Assembly: GCF_013170705.1 (NCBI RefSeq)
Contig: NZ_CP033334.1
Coordinates: 5,495,501-5,559,500, forward strand
Reading direction: 5' to 3'
DNA length: 64,000 nt
Source: Mesorhizobium loti
GTDB lineage: Bacteria > Pseudomonadota > Alphaproteobacteria > Rhizobiales > Rhizobiaceae
The notes under the pieces were generated by a model. The model was not told where the DNA came from. It searched no databases and saw only the letters and a list, made by a program, of their open reading frames with translations. This document shows positions 52,151-62,199 of the stretch, piece by piece. The translations under genes and the position numbers were made by a program. Every line of letters starts with the position of its first letter. The first letter of the stretch is position 1.

Positions 52151-53698
52151 TCAGCGCCCCCGCGACAGGCTGCCCAGGATACCACGCACGATCGCACGTC
52201 CGACCGACGAGCCGACCGAGCGCACCACCGACTTGATCGCCGCCTCGGCGACCGTCTGGCGATTGGAGGGGCGCTGTGCCGGCGCGCGGCGGCCACCCGA
52301 CTGCGGGGCGGGATCGTCATTGCCGAAGCCCGGAATTGTCCAGCGCGAGCCACCGGTGCCAGCCTGCTGCGCCTGCGCTTCGGCGTCCTGTGCGTCCTTG
52401 GTCTTCTTCTGCAGTATCTCGAAGGCCGACTCGCGATCGATGACCTGGTCGTACTGGCCGGAGACGGGGCTTTCCGCGACCAGCTTTTGCCGCTCGGCCG
52501 GGGTTATTGGACCAAGCCGCGACGACGGCGGACGGATCAGCGTGCGCTGTACCATGGACGGCACGCCCTTGGCCTCCAGCGTCGAGACCAGCGCCTCGCC
52601 GGTGGCGAGCTGGGTAATGGTGGAGGCGCAGTCGAAGTCGGGATTGGGGCGGAACGTTTCCGCCGCCGTCCTCACCGCCTGCTGCTCGCGCGGCGTATAG
52701 GCGCGCAGAGCGTGTTGAACGCGGTTGCCGAGCTGTGCCAGCACCTTCTCGGGGATGTCCAGGGGATTCTGCGTGACGAAATAGACGCCGACGCCCTTCG
52801 AGCGGATCAGGCGGACCACCTGTTCGACGCGGTCGATCAGCACTTTCGGCGCCTCGTCAAAGAGCAGATGCGCCTCGTCGAAAAAGAACACCAGCTTCGG
52901 CTTGTCGGGATCTCCCACCTCGGGCAGTTCCTCGAACAGTTCCGACATCAGCCAGAGCAGGAAGGTCGCGTAGAGCCGCGGGTTCATCATCAGCTTGTCG
53001 GCGGCCAGCACGCTGACGGCGCCCCGGCCATCACGCGTGGTGCGCATGATGTCGGCGATGCGCAGAGCCGGCTCGCCGAAGAAATTGGCCGCGCCCTGTT
53101 GCTCCAGCACCAGCAGCGTGCGCTGGATGGCACCGACCGATGGCTTGGTGACATTGCCGTAGCGGGCGCTGATCTCTTCGGCGCGCCCGGCGATGTTGGC
53201 AAGCAGCGCCTGCAGGTCCTTGAGGTCAAGGAGCAGTAGGCCCTCTTCATCGGCAATGCGGAAGGCGATGTTCATGATGCCCTCCTGCGCGTCGGTCAGG
53301 TTCATCAGCCGCGACAGGAGCAGCGGTCCCATTTCCGATATCGTTGCGCGGATGGGGTGGCCTTGCTCACCGAACAGGTCCCAGAAGATGACGGGGAATT
53401 CCTGGAAATCGTAGGGATCGAGCTTGACCTGTGCGGCCCGCTTGACGAGAAAATCCTGAGCCGTGCCCATCATGGCGATACCGGACAGGTCGCCCTTGAT
53501 GTCGGCGCAGAACACCGGTACGCCGGCATTCGAAAAGCCCTCGGCCAGGACCTGCAAGCTAACCGTCTTGCCGGTACCGGTGGCGCCCGTCACCAGGCCA
53601 TGGCGATTCCCGTACTGCAGCAGCAATTGTTCGGGACGCTGATAGCTGTCATCGGGCTTGCGGCTGGCGCCGATGAAAATACTGGTGTCGTCAGCCAT
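52151..53698 (-). CDS. HerA-like P-loop ATPase (DUF853, YjgR type)
   Basis: A 515-residue ATPase of the DUF853 family related to HerA/FtsK motors. Walker A is GATGTGKT with Lys44, Walker [17 protein letters not shown] (about 268-283), and an arginine-finger region near [17 protein letters not shown]. The C-terminal 90 residues are Gln/Ala/Arg-rich and end in a basic helix ([16 protein letters not shown]). No nuclease partner (NurA) is adjacent. Function is unknown; DNA translocation is presumed from the fold. Confidence 0.88.
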   Translation of the reverse strand: MADDTSIFIGASRKPDDSYQRPEQLLLQYGNRHGLVTGATGTGKTVSLQVLAEGFSNAGVPVFCADIKGDLSGIAMMGTAQDFLVKRAAQVKLDPYDFQEFPVIFWDLFGEQGHPIRATISEMGPLLLSRLMNLTDAQEGIMNIAFRIADEEGLLLLDLKDLQALLANIAGRAEEISARYGNVTKPSVGAIQRTLLVLEQQGAANFFGEPALRIADIMRTTRDGRGAVSVLAADKLMMNPRLYATFLLWLMSELFEELPEVGDPDKPKLVFFFDEAHLLFDEAPKVLIDRVEQVVRLIRSKGVGVYFVTQNPLDIPEKVLAQLGNRVQHALRAYTPREQQAVRTAAETFRPNPDFDCASTITQLATGEALVSTLEAKGVPSMVQRTLIRPPSSRLGPITPAERQKLVAESPVSGQYDQVIDRESAFEILQKKTKDAQDAEAQAQQAGTGGSRWTIPGFGNDDPAPQSGGRRAPAQRPSNRQTVAEAAIKSVVRSVGSSVGRAIVRGILGSLSRGR

Positions 53699-54017
53699 AT
53701 ATAGGGTCTCCGCAAACTGATGTGTCTAAAAAGGCAGCCTTTGGCCGAAGGTATAGTGAGGCTGTTGCACAGCGACAATGCCAATCGTCCAAAGCGGGGC
53801 CAATCGTCCAAATTGCCCCAATCGGACCTATCGCCGAAATCGGATTTTGGAACTTGCGGATTTTGTTGGTGTTTGGCAATCGTTCATGGTCCGTCCACGC
53901 AAGCGCCCTATATCAGATGGATCGAATTCAGACCCTGGACGCGCATTGCGATAACCGACCGGGGACCTTAGACTGAGCTGCTCCGGGCTGGTGCGGCGAC
54001 ATAAACGAGGAAGATGG
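53699..54017. other. Promoter region of the methylmalonyl-CoA mutase operon
   Basis: 319 bases between divergent genes with no supportable gene. It contains three spaced CCAATCG repeats (listed separately) and an AT-richer stretch near 53845-53885 that could be the promoter of the mutase genes. Confidence 0.55.
53781..53828. repeat. Three iterons CCAATCGTCCAAA with 18-19 base spacing
   Basis: CCAATCGTCCAAA occurs exactly at 53781 and again at 53800; a degenerate third copy CCAATCGGACC starts at 53818. About two helical turns separate successive starts, so a regulator could bind all copies on one face. They lie about 190-237 bases before the mutase small-subunit start and 83-130 bases before the DUF853 start. 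Confidence 0.6.
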
Positions 54018-55460
54018 ATGGGCGCTGGAGCCTTGACCAGGGACGTTGAACCGGGGGATGCCGAACGCCAGCGATGGCTGGCCTTGGCGGAAAAAGCGTT
54101 GGCCGGCGCATCCTTCGAGGAAAAGCTGGTTTCGCATACCGACGACAGCATCCGCATCGAGCCACTCTATGACCGTGCGGCCGGGGCCGAGCCCATCGTG
54201 CGCGCGAATCCTCGGTCGCCGTGGATTGTCAGCCAGCGCGTCGACGATCCCGATGTCGATCGTGCCAAGGCGCAGGTCCTGGATGATATCGCGCAAGGGG
54301 CGACAGGATTGTCGCTCGTCTTCGAAGGTGCGCCGAACGCATTCGGCTACGGCTTGCCGAGGACCGCGCAGGCGCTGGAGACGGTGCTGGAGGGCGTACC
54401 CCTCAACCGGATGCAGATCCGCATCGACACACACCCGTGGAGCCGGCCAATGGCCGACTGGCTGGTGGCGTTTCTGGGCAAGCGCCGCTCCGATCCGGCA
54501 AAGCTGAACCTGTCCTTCGGCATCGATCCGGCGGCGATCCTCGCCGGCACCGGCCGGCTGCGCATGTCGATCGAGGCGCTGCAGGAATCGATGCCGCAAT
54601 CGCTGGCGCACTTCTTCTCGATGGGCGTGCCGGGCGTGCTCCTGGAAGCGGACGGGCGCGTCTTCCACAATGCCGGCGCCACGGAGGCGCAGGAGCTCGG
54701 GATCATGCTGGCTTCCGCGGTTTCGTATCTCAGAATGTTCGAGAAGGCGCGGCAGCCACTCGTCTATGCCGCGCCTCATATCGGCTTCGCACTCAGCGTC
54801 GACCAGGACCAGTTCCTCTCCATGGCCAAGGTACGGGCCCTGCGCAGGCTTTGGGCACGGGTGCAGGAGGCTTGCTCGATCCCCAATTCCACGGCCAACA
54901 TCCATGCCGAGACATCATTCCGCATGATGACGGCATTGGACCCGGAGACCAACATCCTGCGCACGACGATAGGCTGCTTCGCAGCGGCCGCGGGGGGAGC
55001 CGATTCAATCTCCATCCTGCCGCATACGATCGCGCACGGCCTGCCGGCTCCCTTTGCCCGCCGCGTGGCACGCAACGCGCAGCTGATCATGGCCAATGAA
55101 AGCCATGTCGATCACGTCGCCGATCCCGCCTGTGGTTCAGGCGCGGTAGAGGCGCTGACATCAGATCTTTGCGAAGCCGCCTGGGCGGAGTTGCAGACGA
55201 TCGAGGCCGAAGGAGGAATACTGTCCAGCCTCCGTGACGGGCACATCCAGAAGCGCGTTCGCACCGCGGCCGCTCGTCGCGACGCCGCCTTCAGGTCCGG
55301 CGAGCGGGCCATCATCGGCACCACACTCTATCCACAGAAGGCCGAGCGCCCGGTCGAGACACTGGACGCAAAGCAGCGGCCGGCTTTCACCGACGGTGTC
55401 GTCCTGTGCGAACCGCTGTTTCCGGCCCGCATCGACCAATCCATCGGGGCGGTCCCTTGA
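54018..55460 (+). CDS. mutA: Methylmalonyl-CoA mutase, small subunit
   Basis: A 480-residue subunit of the heterodimeric mutase: a TIM-barrel mutase domain without the cobalamin-binding C-terminal domain. Segments such as [31 protein letters not shown] and [20 protein letters not shown] follow the family. It supports the catalytic large subunit. GAGGAAG stands at a good distance from the ATG. The large-subunit start overlaps its stop. Together they convert methylmalonyl-CoA to succinyl-CoA in propionate and odd-chain or branched amino acid breakdown. Compared with the large subunit the barrel is less conserved, as is usual. Confidence 0.92.
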   Translation: MGAGALTRDVEPGDAERQRWLALAEKALAGASFEEKLVSHTDDSIRIEPLYDRAAGAEPIVRANPRSPWIVSQRVDDPDVDRAKAQVLDDIAQGATGLSLVFEGAPNAFGYGLPRTAQALETVLEGVPLNRMQIRIDTHPWSRPMADWLVAFLGKRRSDPAKLNLSFGIDPAAILAGTGRLRMSIEALQESMPQSLAHFFSMGVPGVLLEADGRVFHNAGATEAQELGIMLASAVSYLRMFEKARQPLVYAAPHIGFALSVDQDQFLSMAKVRALRRLWARVQEACSIPNSTANIHAETSFRMMTALDPETNILRTTIGCFAAAAGGADSISILPHTIAHGLPAPFARRVARNAQLIMANESHVDHVADPACGSGAVEALTSDLCEAAWAELQTIEAEGGILSSLRDGHIQKRVRTAAARRDAAFRSGERAIIGTTLYPQKAERPVETLDAKQRPAFTDGVVLCEPLFPARIDQSIGAVP

Positions 55461-57577
55461 TTCCGGATTTCAGCCAGATCGGCTGGGTGCCGCCGCGCCG
55501 CGCACCGGTCGAGGTCAAGGGCCAGCGGGTGACGCCGGAAGGGCTTGTGGTCAAGCATCTGTACAATCAGGGCGACCTCAAGGGCCTGCCGTATCTCGAC
55601 ACCTACCCGGGCTTGCCGCCATTCGTGCGTGGCCCCTACCCCACCATGTATGTCCAGCAGCCGTGGACGATCCGGCAATATGCCGGCTTTTCGACGGCCG
55701 AAGAGTCCAACGCCTTTTACCGGCGCAATCTTGCCGCCGGCCAGAAAGGCCTGTCTGTCGCCTTCGATCTCGCCACCCATCGCGGCTATGACAGCGACCA
55801 TCCACGCGTCGCCGGCGATGTCGGCATGGCTGGCGTCGCCATTGATTCCATTCTCGACATGCGACAGCTCTTCGACGGCATTCCGCTCGGCGACATGACG
55901 GTGTCGATGACGATGAATGGCGCGGTGTTGCCGATCATGGCGCTCTATATCGTCGCGGCGGAGGAACAGGGCGTTGCGCAGAAGGACCTGGCCGGGACCA
56001 TTCAGAACGACATTCTGAAGGAGTTCATGGTCCGCAACACCTACATCTATCCGCCAAAGCCCTCGATGCGGATCGTCTCGGACATCTTCTCCTACACGTC
56101 GAAGAACATGCCGAAGTTCAATTCGATATCGATCTCCGGCTACCATATGCAGGAAGCCGGCGCGACGGCCGACCTGGAACTCGCCTATACGATCGCCGAC
56201 GGCATCGAGTATGCCCGCGCCGGTGTCGCGGCGGGCCTCGACATCGACCGCTTCGCGCCGCGCCTCTCCTTTTTCTGGGCGATCGGCATGAACTTCTTCA
56301 TGGAAGTGGCCAAGCTCAGGGCCGCGCGCCTGCTGTGGGCGACCCTGATGAAGAAGAATTTTGCACCGAAGGATGAGCGCTCGCTGTCGCTGCGCACCCA
56401 TTGCCAGACTTCCGGCTGGTCGCTGACGGCGCAGGACCCCTACAACAACATCATCCGCACCATGATCGAGGCGATGGCCGCGACTCAGGGGCATACGCAG
56501 TCGCTGCACACCAACTCCTTTGACGAGGCGATGGCGCTGCCGACCGATCATTCGGCGGGTATCGCCCGCAACACGCAGCTCATCCTGCAGAAGGAATCCG
56601 GCACCACGCGCGTCATCGACCCGTGGGGTGGGTCGACCTATCTCGAACGGCTGACCCATGATCTGGCGGCGCGCGCATTGATCCATATCGAGGAGGTCGA
56701 GGCTCTAGGCGGCATGGCGGCCGCGACCGAACAAGGCATTCCGAAGCTGCGCATCGAGGAAGCAGCGGCGCGCACGCAGGCACGCATCGATTCCGGCGAG
56801 CAGATGCTGGTTGGGGTCAATGCGCATCGCCCCGAGAACGACATCGAAGTCGACGTGCTGAAGATCGACAATGCCGAGGTCAGGGCGCGGCAATTGTCGA
56901 AACTGCAACGGCTGAAAGGCACGCGCGAGGTCGCTGCCGTGGAAAGCGCGCTTGATGCGCTGACCCGCGCCGCGCAGGGCAACGAAAACCTGCTGGAATT
57001 CGCCATCCGCGCCGCGCGCGCCAACGCCACGGTCGGCGAGATTTCGTTCGCGCTGGAAAGGGCCTTTGGCCGCCATGTCGCGACGGTGCAGACCATTTCC
57101 GGCGTCTACCGCAAGGCGCTTGGCGACAATCCCGTGGTCGATGGGCTGCAGGACAAGATCAGCGCTTTCGAGAAGAAAAACGGCGGCAAGCCGCGCATCC
57201 TCGTTGCCAAGATGGGACAGGACGGCCACGACCGAGGGCAGAAGGTGATCGCCACCGCTTTCGCCGATCTCGGCTTCGACGTCACTGTCGGCGCCATGTT
57301 CCAGACACCGGAAGAGATCGCGAAACTGGCGGTCCAGCATGACGTCCATATTATCGGCGCCTCATCGCTGGCGGCAGGGCACCTGACGCTGATCCCCGAA
57401 TTGCGCGACGCGCTGAAAAAGTTGGGCCGAGGCGACATGCTGATCGTGGCCGGCGGCGTCATCCCGCCGCAGGACTACGACGCGGTGCTGCAGGCCGGCG
57501 CGGCGGAAATCTTCCCACCGGGCACCGTCATCCCGGATGCGGCTGACCGGCTGATGGACCGGCTGCTATCGGGCTGA
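55457..57577 (+). CDS. mutB: Methylmalonyl-CoA mutase, large (catalytic) subunit
   Basis: A 706-residue subunit with the substrate TIM barrel (about 30-400: [20 protein letters not shown] in part, then [16 protein letters not shown]) and a C-terminal B12 domain with DGHDRG, where His591 coordinates cobalt. The best start is TTG overlapping the small-subunit stop as TTGA, giving [13 protein letters not shown]; no ATG exists before conserved sequence, and a GTG 17 codons upstream is the alternative. The protein is near the usual 710-720 residues. In Sinorhizobium the homologue is called BhbA. No MeaB-type chaperone gene is nearby. Confidence 0.93.
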   Translation: MIPDFSQIGWVPPRRAPVEVKGQRVTPEGLVVKHLYNQGDLKGLPYLDTYPGLPPFVRGPYPTMYVQQPWTIRQYAGFSTAEESNAFYRRNLAAGQKGLSVAFDLATHRGYDSDHPRVAGDVGMAGVAIDSILDMRQLFDGIPLGDMTVSMTMNGAVLPIMALYIVAAEEQGVAQKDLAGTIQNDILKEFMVRNTYIYPPKPSMRIVSDIFSYTSKNMPKFNSISISGYHMQEAGATADLELAYTIADGIEYARAGVAAGLDIDRFAPRLSFFWAIGMNFFMEVAKLRAARLLWATLMKKNFAPKDERSLSLRTHCQTSGWSLTAQDPYNNIIRTMIEAMAATQGHTQSLHTNSFDEAMALPTDHSAGIARNTQLILQKESGTTRVIDPWGGSTYLERLTHDLAARALIHIEEVEALGGMAAATEQGIPKLRIEEAAARTQARIDSGEQMLVGVNAHRPENDIEVDVLKIDNAEVRARQLSKLQRLKGTREVAAVESALDALTRAAQGNENLLEFAIRAARANATVGEISFALERAFGRHVATVQTISGVYRKALGDNPVVDGLQDKISAFEKKNGGKPRILVAKMGQDGHDRGQKVIATAFADLGFDVTVGAMFQTPEEIAKLAVQHDVHIIGASSLAAGHLTLIPELRDALKKLGRGDMLIVAGGVIPPQDYDAVLQAGAAEIFPPGTVIPDAADRLMDRLLSG

Positions 57578-57615
57578 GCGAAAACACTCTGCATTGCCGG
57601 AAAGGTTGCGCCACA

Positions 57616-57840
57616 ATGACGGACGCAACCATGGGTAACAGCTTTGAAGACTCTCATCCACAAGCTCGACGACGGATCGGGGGCCGTGATCTTGCCACGG
57701 AAATGCTCGGCTTCATTCTAAGACCGGTGGAGAGCAACGACGTCGAACGGCGGATGCGCGCTGGTCGTGATGTCATGGACAAATATGAGGTCGCGTTGCA
57801 AAGTTGCCAAGTAGCTGTTGTCAGCTATCCGAAAGCTTGA
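57616..57840 (+). CDS. Possible small hypothetical protein (74 aa)
   Basis: An open frame between the mutase and the convergent GreA/GreB gene, overlapping the latter's 3' end by 20 bases. It reads MTDATMGNSFEDSHPQARRR and later GRDVMDKYEVALQ, a helical pattern that looks protein-like. GGAAAGG lies about 13 bases before the ATG, and third-position G+C is only about one half, far below its neighbours. The last dozen codons look out of keeping, so a frameshifted or decayed gene is possible. No family recognised. Confidence 0.35.
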   Translation: MTDATMGNSFEDSHPQARRRIGGRDLATEMLGFILRPVESNDVERRMRAGRDVMDKYEVALQSCQVAVVSYPKA

Positions 57841-58294
57841 CGATTTCCCATTCCTTGCCGTTGACCGCGGCCACGTCGCCGACCTTCTTGCCGAACAGCG
57901 CGACGGCCATCGGCGAAACATGAGAAATGCTGCCCTTGGTGGGATCGGCCTCGTCCTCGCCGACGATCTTCCAGTGCACCTTCTTGCCATCATCGCCTTC
58001 CAGCGTGACACCCATGCCGAAGCGGACGACGTCGCTGCCGGGCTCCGGTACGGACAGTTCGGCGCTCTCGCGCCGCGCGGTCCAGTAGCGCAGATCGCGT
58101 GACACGACCGCGATGCGCTCGCGGTCGGCTTTCCTTTCTGCTTTCGCCAGAACGTCACGCAGATCGGCCAGATTGTCCTCGATCTGCGCCAGGCCGCGTT
58201 CCGTCACAAGATTGCGGTGCGGGCTGATCGGCCGCTCGCCGACGCCGGCGATTGCGTTTTCGCTGTCTTCTTCGCGGGTAAAAGCTCTGCTCAT
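57821..58294 (-). CDS. GreA/GreB-family transcription elongation factor
   Basis: A 157-residue protein with an N-terminal coiled coil (about 30-75: LVTERGLAQIEDNLADLRDV in part) and a C-terminal FKBP-like domain (about 85-155: VTLEGDDGKKVHWKIVGEDEAD and SHVSPMAVALFGKKVGD in parts). These factors insert the coiled coil into the RNA polymerase channel and promote cleavage of backtracked RNA. The acidic pair normally at the coiled-coil tip is less evident here, so it may be a paralogue of the main GreA. It stands alone. Confidence 0.85.
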   Translation of the reverse strand: MSRAFTREEDSENAIAGVGERPISPHRNLVTERGLAQIEDNLADLRDVLAKAERKADRERIAVVSRDLRYWTARRESAELSVPEPGSDVVRFGMGVTLEGDDGKKVHWKIVGEDEADPTKGSISHVSPMAVALFGKKVGDVAAVNGKEWEIVKLSDS

Positions 58295-58414
58295 TGCCTG
58301 AACTTAGGCGCCGAATGGCTGCTCGACAAGCCATTGTCGATACCTCGTCGAGTGGAACAGAACGTCTGGCACGATTCCTGCGGTGTCAGGGTCGAACACT
58401 GGGATTGTGTGCCG

Positions 58415-59791
58415 ATGTTGAACAGACGGACCCTGCTGACGCAAACGGCCGGCTTTGCCGTGATAGGCCTTGCGCTTGGCAAGGCGGCGGCCGCCAACCT
58501 GACCGGCATCGAAAAAGCCTCGATGCGCGGCTCTATCAATGCCACCGAACTTGGTGTGCAGCCCGGGACATTCGACGACCAGAGCAAGGCCTTTGCCAAG
58601 CTGCTGCGCGACGCGAACAGCCGGGACATACCGGTGTTCCTGCCGGCGGGCACCTATGTGGTGTCCAATCTCTCGTTGCCCAGCCGTGTGCGTCTTTCCG
58701 GCGTGCCCGGGGCAACGCGGATCGTCTATGGCGGCGACGGCCATCTTTTCATGGCTGAACAAGCCGACCATATCGAGCTCGCCGGGCTGGTCTTCGACGG
58801 TTCGAACCGTTCGATGGGTGACTATGCGCAAGGGCTGCTCGATCTGCGCAGGGTCGGCCATCTCGTCGTCGACAATTGCCAGATAACCGGAAGCGGCAAG
58901 AACGGACTGGCGCTGGAACACGCGGCGGGCCGCATCGAACGCTCCGACATATCGGGCGCGGCGGACGCCGGCATCTACTCGGTCGAAGCGGGTGGACTGG
59001 CAATCACCGGCAATGCCGTCTCCGATTGCGCCAATGGCGGCATCCTCGTGCATCGCTGGCAGGCGGCCGAAGACGGCACGATGGTCACCGGCAACCGCGT
59101 CGAACGCATCGGCGCGCGCAGCGGCGGGACCGGCCAGAACGGCAATGGCATCAACGCCTTCCGTGCCGGCAACGTCATCATCTCGGGCAACGTCGTCTCG
59201 GATTGCGCTTTCTCGGCGATCCGCGCCAACAGTTCCAGCAATTTGCAGATATCAGGCAATACCTGTTCACGCTCGGGTGAAACCGCGGTCTACTCCGAAT
59301 TCTCCTTCGAGGGCGCCGTCATCAGCAACAACATCGTCGATGGCGCGGCCAATGGCATATCGATCGTCAACTTCAACGAAGGCGGCCGCATGGGTGTCTG
59401 CTCGGGCAACATCGTGCGCAATTTGTCGACCAGCGGCCCCTATAGCGCCGATCCACCCGGGTTCGGCGTCGGCATCGGCGTCGAGGCCGACACCACCGTT
59501 TCCAACAATGTCATCGAGAACGCGCCGCTCTACGGCATGTCGATCGGCTGGGGCCCGTATCTGCGCAATGTGGTGGCCACCGGCAACATCATCCGCAAGG
59601 CAGGCACGGGCATCGTCGTCAGCGTGGTCGAGGGTGCCGGCACGGCCGTCATCTCCGACAACGTCATCGACGGCGCGTTGAACGGCGCAGTCGTCGGCCA
59701 GCGCTGGGCGCAGCCGGTGACGGCGGACCTGACCCAGTCAAGCAACAGCGGCTTTGCGCATCTGACGGTCGAGCGCAACCGCGTCAGTTGA
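58415..59791 (+). CDS. Tat-exported parallel beta-helix protein (TIGR03808 type)
   Basis: A 458-residue exported protein. The N-terminus MLNRRTLLTQTAGFAVIGLALG is a twin-arginine signal (written once; key pair Arg4-Arg5), cut near KAAAAN. The rest is built of right-handed parallel beta-helix turns, with repeated G-N-x-V/I units (SGNVVSDC, ISNNIVDGA, VSNNVIENA, ATGNIIRKA, ISDNVIDGA), like pectate lyase-type folds. It fits the alphaproteobacterial family TIGR03808 of Tat-translocated repeat proteins. Enzyme activity on a polysaccharide is possible but no catalytic residues are assigned. Confidence 0.85.
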   Translation: MLNRRTLLTQTAGFAVIGLALGKAAAANLTGIEKASMRGSINATELGVQPGTFDDQSKAFAKLLRDANSRDIPVFLPAGTYVVSNLSLPSRVRLSGVPGATRIVYGGDGHLFMAEQADHIELAGLVFDGSNRSMGDYAQGLLDLRRVGHLVVDNCQITGSGKNGLALEHAAGRIERSDISGAADAGIYSVEAGGLAITGNAVSDCANGGILVHRWQAAEDGTMVTGNRVERIGARSGGTGQNGNGINAFRAGNVIISGNVVSDCAFSAIRANSSSNLQISGNTCSRSGETAVYSEFSFEGAVISNNIVDGAANGISIVNFNEGGRMGVCSGNIVRNLSTSGPYSADPPGFGVGIGVEADTTVSNNVIENAPLYGMSIGWGPYLRNVVATGNIIRKAGTGIVVSVVEGAGTAVISDNVIDGALNGAVVGQRWAQPVTADLTQSSNSGFAHLTVERNRVS

Positions 59792-59800
59792 GAGCAATCT

Positions 59801-60805
59801 TCAATTCAAGGCTGGTGTCGGCCTCAGCGCCCCGACCTTGGCACCGATCCGGCTTTCGATCGGCGCGTTGGCCAGTTCGCGCAGCTTCGCCGACAGGGCC
59901 TCGTCCGCACGCAGCAGCCTGGCGAGGACGGCGGCGACCATGGCCTCGCCGGCGCGGCCGGCGCCATCGTCGCATTTGATCGCTATGCCGAGGCCAAGTT
60001 CAGGTATCGCGCTGCAGTGGACGCCTTCGGCGCCGCCTTTCGCAAAGATGCGGCCAGGTGCTGCTTCCATCAGCGCGACGTCTTCGCGGCCCGTGCCGGC
60101 GACAAAAAAGGGCTCCGCCATGCAGGCGGAAAGCAGGCGCTTCGCCGCCTTGGCTCGCTCCGGACCGAAACCATGTGTCGTCGCCATGCGGGCAAAGCCG
60201 AGCGCGAAACTCCTGAGCGGCACCGCATAGGTCGGGATCGAGCAGCCGTCGGTCGCTCGCTCATCCGGGCCATGGACAGCGCCGGTTACAGCCTGCATGG
60301 CATCGCGCACCATTTCCTGCAGGGCGTGCCCCGCCTTGACGTAACCACGATGCGCAATGCCGGAGTGCACGCAGGTGCAGAGAAACCCGGAATGCTTGCC
60401 CGAGCAGTTGTTGTGCAACGCGCTGGGCAAATCGCCGGTGCGGGCGAGCGCAATCTCGGCGTCATGGTTCGAGGGCCAATGCGTGCCGCATTCGAGTGCC
60501 GACCCGTCCAGCCCGGCCCTGGCCAACATGGAGCGCGCCAATTCGACATGGGCCGGCTCGCCCGAATGCGAGGCACAGGCCAGCGCCAGTTCGCGGTTAC
60601 CGAAGCCATAGGCATCGGCAGCGCCGCTTTCGACCAGCGGCAGGGCCTGGATGGCCTTGACCGCCGAGCGCGGAAACACCGGCCTCGAGGTGTCGCCGAT
60701 CTCCAGGACCGCTTTGCCGTCGGCATCGAAGACCGCGACAGCACCGCGATGCGCGCTCTCGACGATCGCGCCGCGCAAGACTTCGATCAGAACCGGATTT
60801 GCCAT
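59801..60805 (-). CDS. L-asparaginase, Rhizobium etli type (class 3)
   Basis: A 334-residue amidohydrolase like R. etli asparaginase II (ReAII/AnsA), a fold unrelated to E. coli asparaginase and similar to beta-lactamases. Expected key residues appear one position earlier than in ReAII: Ser47-x-x-Lys50 (RSAVKA), Cys134 and Lys137 (NNCSGKHSG), and Cys188 (TDGCSIPT), the set forming the nucleophile tandem and the zinc site. It cleaves asparagine to aspartate and ammonia in the cytoplasm. It is not in an ansPAB-like operon, so a paralogue with another amide substrate is possible. Confidence 0.88.
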   Translation of the reverse strand: MANPVLIEVLRGAIVESAHRGAVAVFDADGKAVLEIGDTSRPVFPRSAVKAIQALPLVESGAADAYGFGNRELALACASHSGEPAHVELARSMLARAGLDGSALECGTHWPSNHDAEIALARTGDLPSALHNNCSGKHSGFLCTCVHSGIAHRGYVKAGHALQEMVRDAMQAVTGAVHGPDERATDGCSIPTYAVPLRSFALGFARMATTHGFGPERAKAAKRLLSACMAEPFFVAGTGREDVALMEAAPGRIFAKGGAEGVHCSAIPELGLGIAIKCDDGAGRAGEAMVAAVLARLLRADEALSAKLRELANAPIESRIGAKVGALRPTPALN

Positions 60806-60832
60806 GCCACCTCCAACGAGTGTCGGGGCGGT

Positions 60833-61999
60833 TTATCTGATCCTGTCGAGAATGGAAACGTAGTTGGCGACCGCCGCTCCGCCCATGTTGAAGATACCCC
60901 CAAGCTTGGCGCCCGGCACCTGGATGCCGCCGGCTTCACCGACAAGCTGCATGGCGGTCAGCACATGCATCGAGACACCGGTCGCACCGATGGGGTGGCC
61001 CTTGGCCTTCAGCCCGCCGGACGGATTGACCGGCAGGCGGCCGTCCTTCGCCGTCGTGCCGTCCAGCGCCAGCCTGGCGCCCTCGCCGGGCTTCGCCAGC
61101 CCCATAGCCTCGTACTCGATCAGTTCCGCGATGGTGAAGCAGTCGTGCGTCTCGACAAAGGACAGGTCGTCCAGCGTCAAACCGGCGTTCTTCAACGCGC
61201 GGGTCCACGCCTGTTCGCAGCCCTCGAAGGACAGGATGTCGCGCTTCGACATCGGCAGGAAGTCCTGCACATGTTCGTTGGCGCGGAAGGCGACGGCGCG
61301 GCGCATCTTCAGCGCCGTTGCCGTGTCGGCAAGGACAAGGGCGGCGGCACCGTCGGAGACCAGCGAGCAGTCGGTGCGCTTCAGAGGACCGGCGACGAAG
61401 GGGTTCTTCTCGCTCTCCTGCCGGCAGAACTCATAGCCGAAATCCTTGCGCATCTGCGCATAGGGATTGTCGACCCCGTTCTTGTGGTTCTTGGCGGCGA
61501 TCATCGCCAGCGCATCCGATTGGTCGCCATAACGCTGGAAATAGGCCTGCGCGATCTTGCCGAAGACGCCGGCGAAGCCCGCGGGCGTCTCGCCGTCCTC
61601 CGGCAGATAGGACGCCTTCAGCAGGTTCTTGCCGATCTCGGGGCCTGGCGTCGTCGTCATCTGCTCGGCGCCGACCACCAGCACGATGCGGGCCGCGTTG
61701 GCATCGATGGCACGGATGCCTTGCCTGACCGCCGCCGATCCCGTGGCGCAGGCGTTCTCGACACGCGTTGCCGGCTTGAAACGCAGCCGGTCGTCCGCCT
61801 GAAGCACTAGGCTGGCGGTGAAATCCTGCGCCGAAAAGCCGGCGTTGAAATGGCCGAGTACGATCTCGTCGACCTCGTCCGGGCCGATGCCGGCATGGTC
61901 GAGCGCGTCCGTCGCGACCTTGACGATCAGGTTCTCGAGCGTCTCGCCCTCAAGCTTGCCGAAGCGCGAATGCGCCCAGCCGACGATGCATGCGGTCAT
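60833..61999 (-). CDS. Thiolase-family acyltransferase (SCP-x-like)
   Basis: A 388-residue thiolase of the sterol-carrier-protein-x group: Cys84 in VENACATGSAAV takes the acyl group, THDCFTIAELIEYE (about 285-298) and GLKAKGHPIGATG (about 333-345) with the active His follow. The second active cysteine of classical degradative thiolases is not seen in the usual place, so the substrate is uncertain; such proteins often serve branched or unusual acyl-CoAs. The ATG at MTACIVGW has GGAG seven bases ahead. It is divergent from betI. The asparaginase gene follows 27 bases later. Confidence 0.85.
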   Translation of the reverse strand: MTACIVGWAHSRFGKLEGETLENLIVKVATDALDHAGIGPDEVDEIVLGHFNAGFSAQDFTASLVLQADDRLRFKPATRVENACATGSAAVRQGIRAIDANAARIVLVVGAEQMTTTPGPEIGKNLLKASYLPEDGETPAGFAGVFGKIAQAYFQRYGDQSDALAMIAAKNHKNGVDNPYAQMRKDFGYEFCRQESEKNPFVAGPLKRTDCSLVSDGAAALVLADTATALKMRRAVAFRANEHVQDFLPMSKRDILSFEGCEQAWTRALKNAGLTLDDLSFVETHDCFTIAELIEYEAMGLAKPGEGARLALDGTTAKDGRLPVNPSGGLKAKGHPIGATGVSMHVLTAMQLVGEAGGIQVPGAKLGGIFNMGGAAVANYVSILDRIR

Positions 62000-62148
62000 G
62001 GCAATCTCCATCCTTGGCGCGAGGCTAGCATATGGGCTTACGGCACATCTCGCCTTTTATTGTTCAAATATAAACATTCTCGCCCAAGCCGTGAAGGGCC
62101 GCAAGCAGACAATCGCTTGGTGCAGGTCGCGCCCACGTCGATTTTTTG

Positions 62149-62168
62149 TTGATTGACCCGTCAATAAA
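62149..62168 (+). promoter_or_regulatory. BetI operator
   Basis: TTGATTGACCCGTCAATAAA has symmetric ATTGAC/GTCAAT arms and matches the known BetI palindrome (TTGATTGAACGTTCAATCAA type) over most positions. It lies 31-51 bases before the betI start, where BetI repression in the absence of choline would be expected. Confidence 0.75.
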
Positions 62169-62199
62169 AAATAACCTCCGCGCAAAAATCGGGAACAAC

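Noticed and set aside
53722..53976. 84-codon frame between the DUF853 ATPase and mutA genes
   Set aside because: It runs through the iterons and the likely promoter, has no ribosome site and no protein-like pattern.
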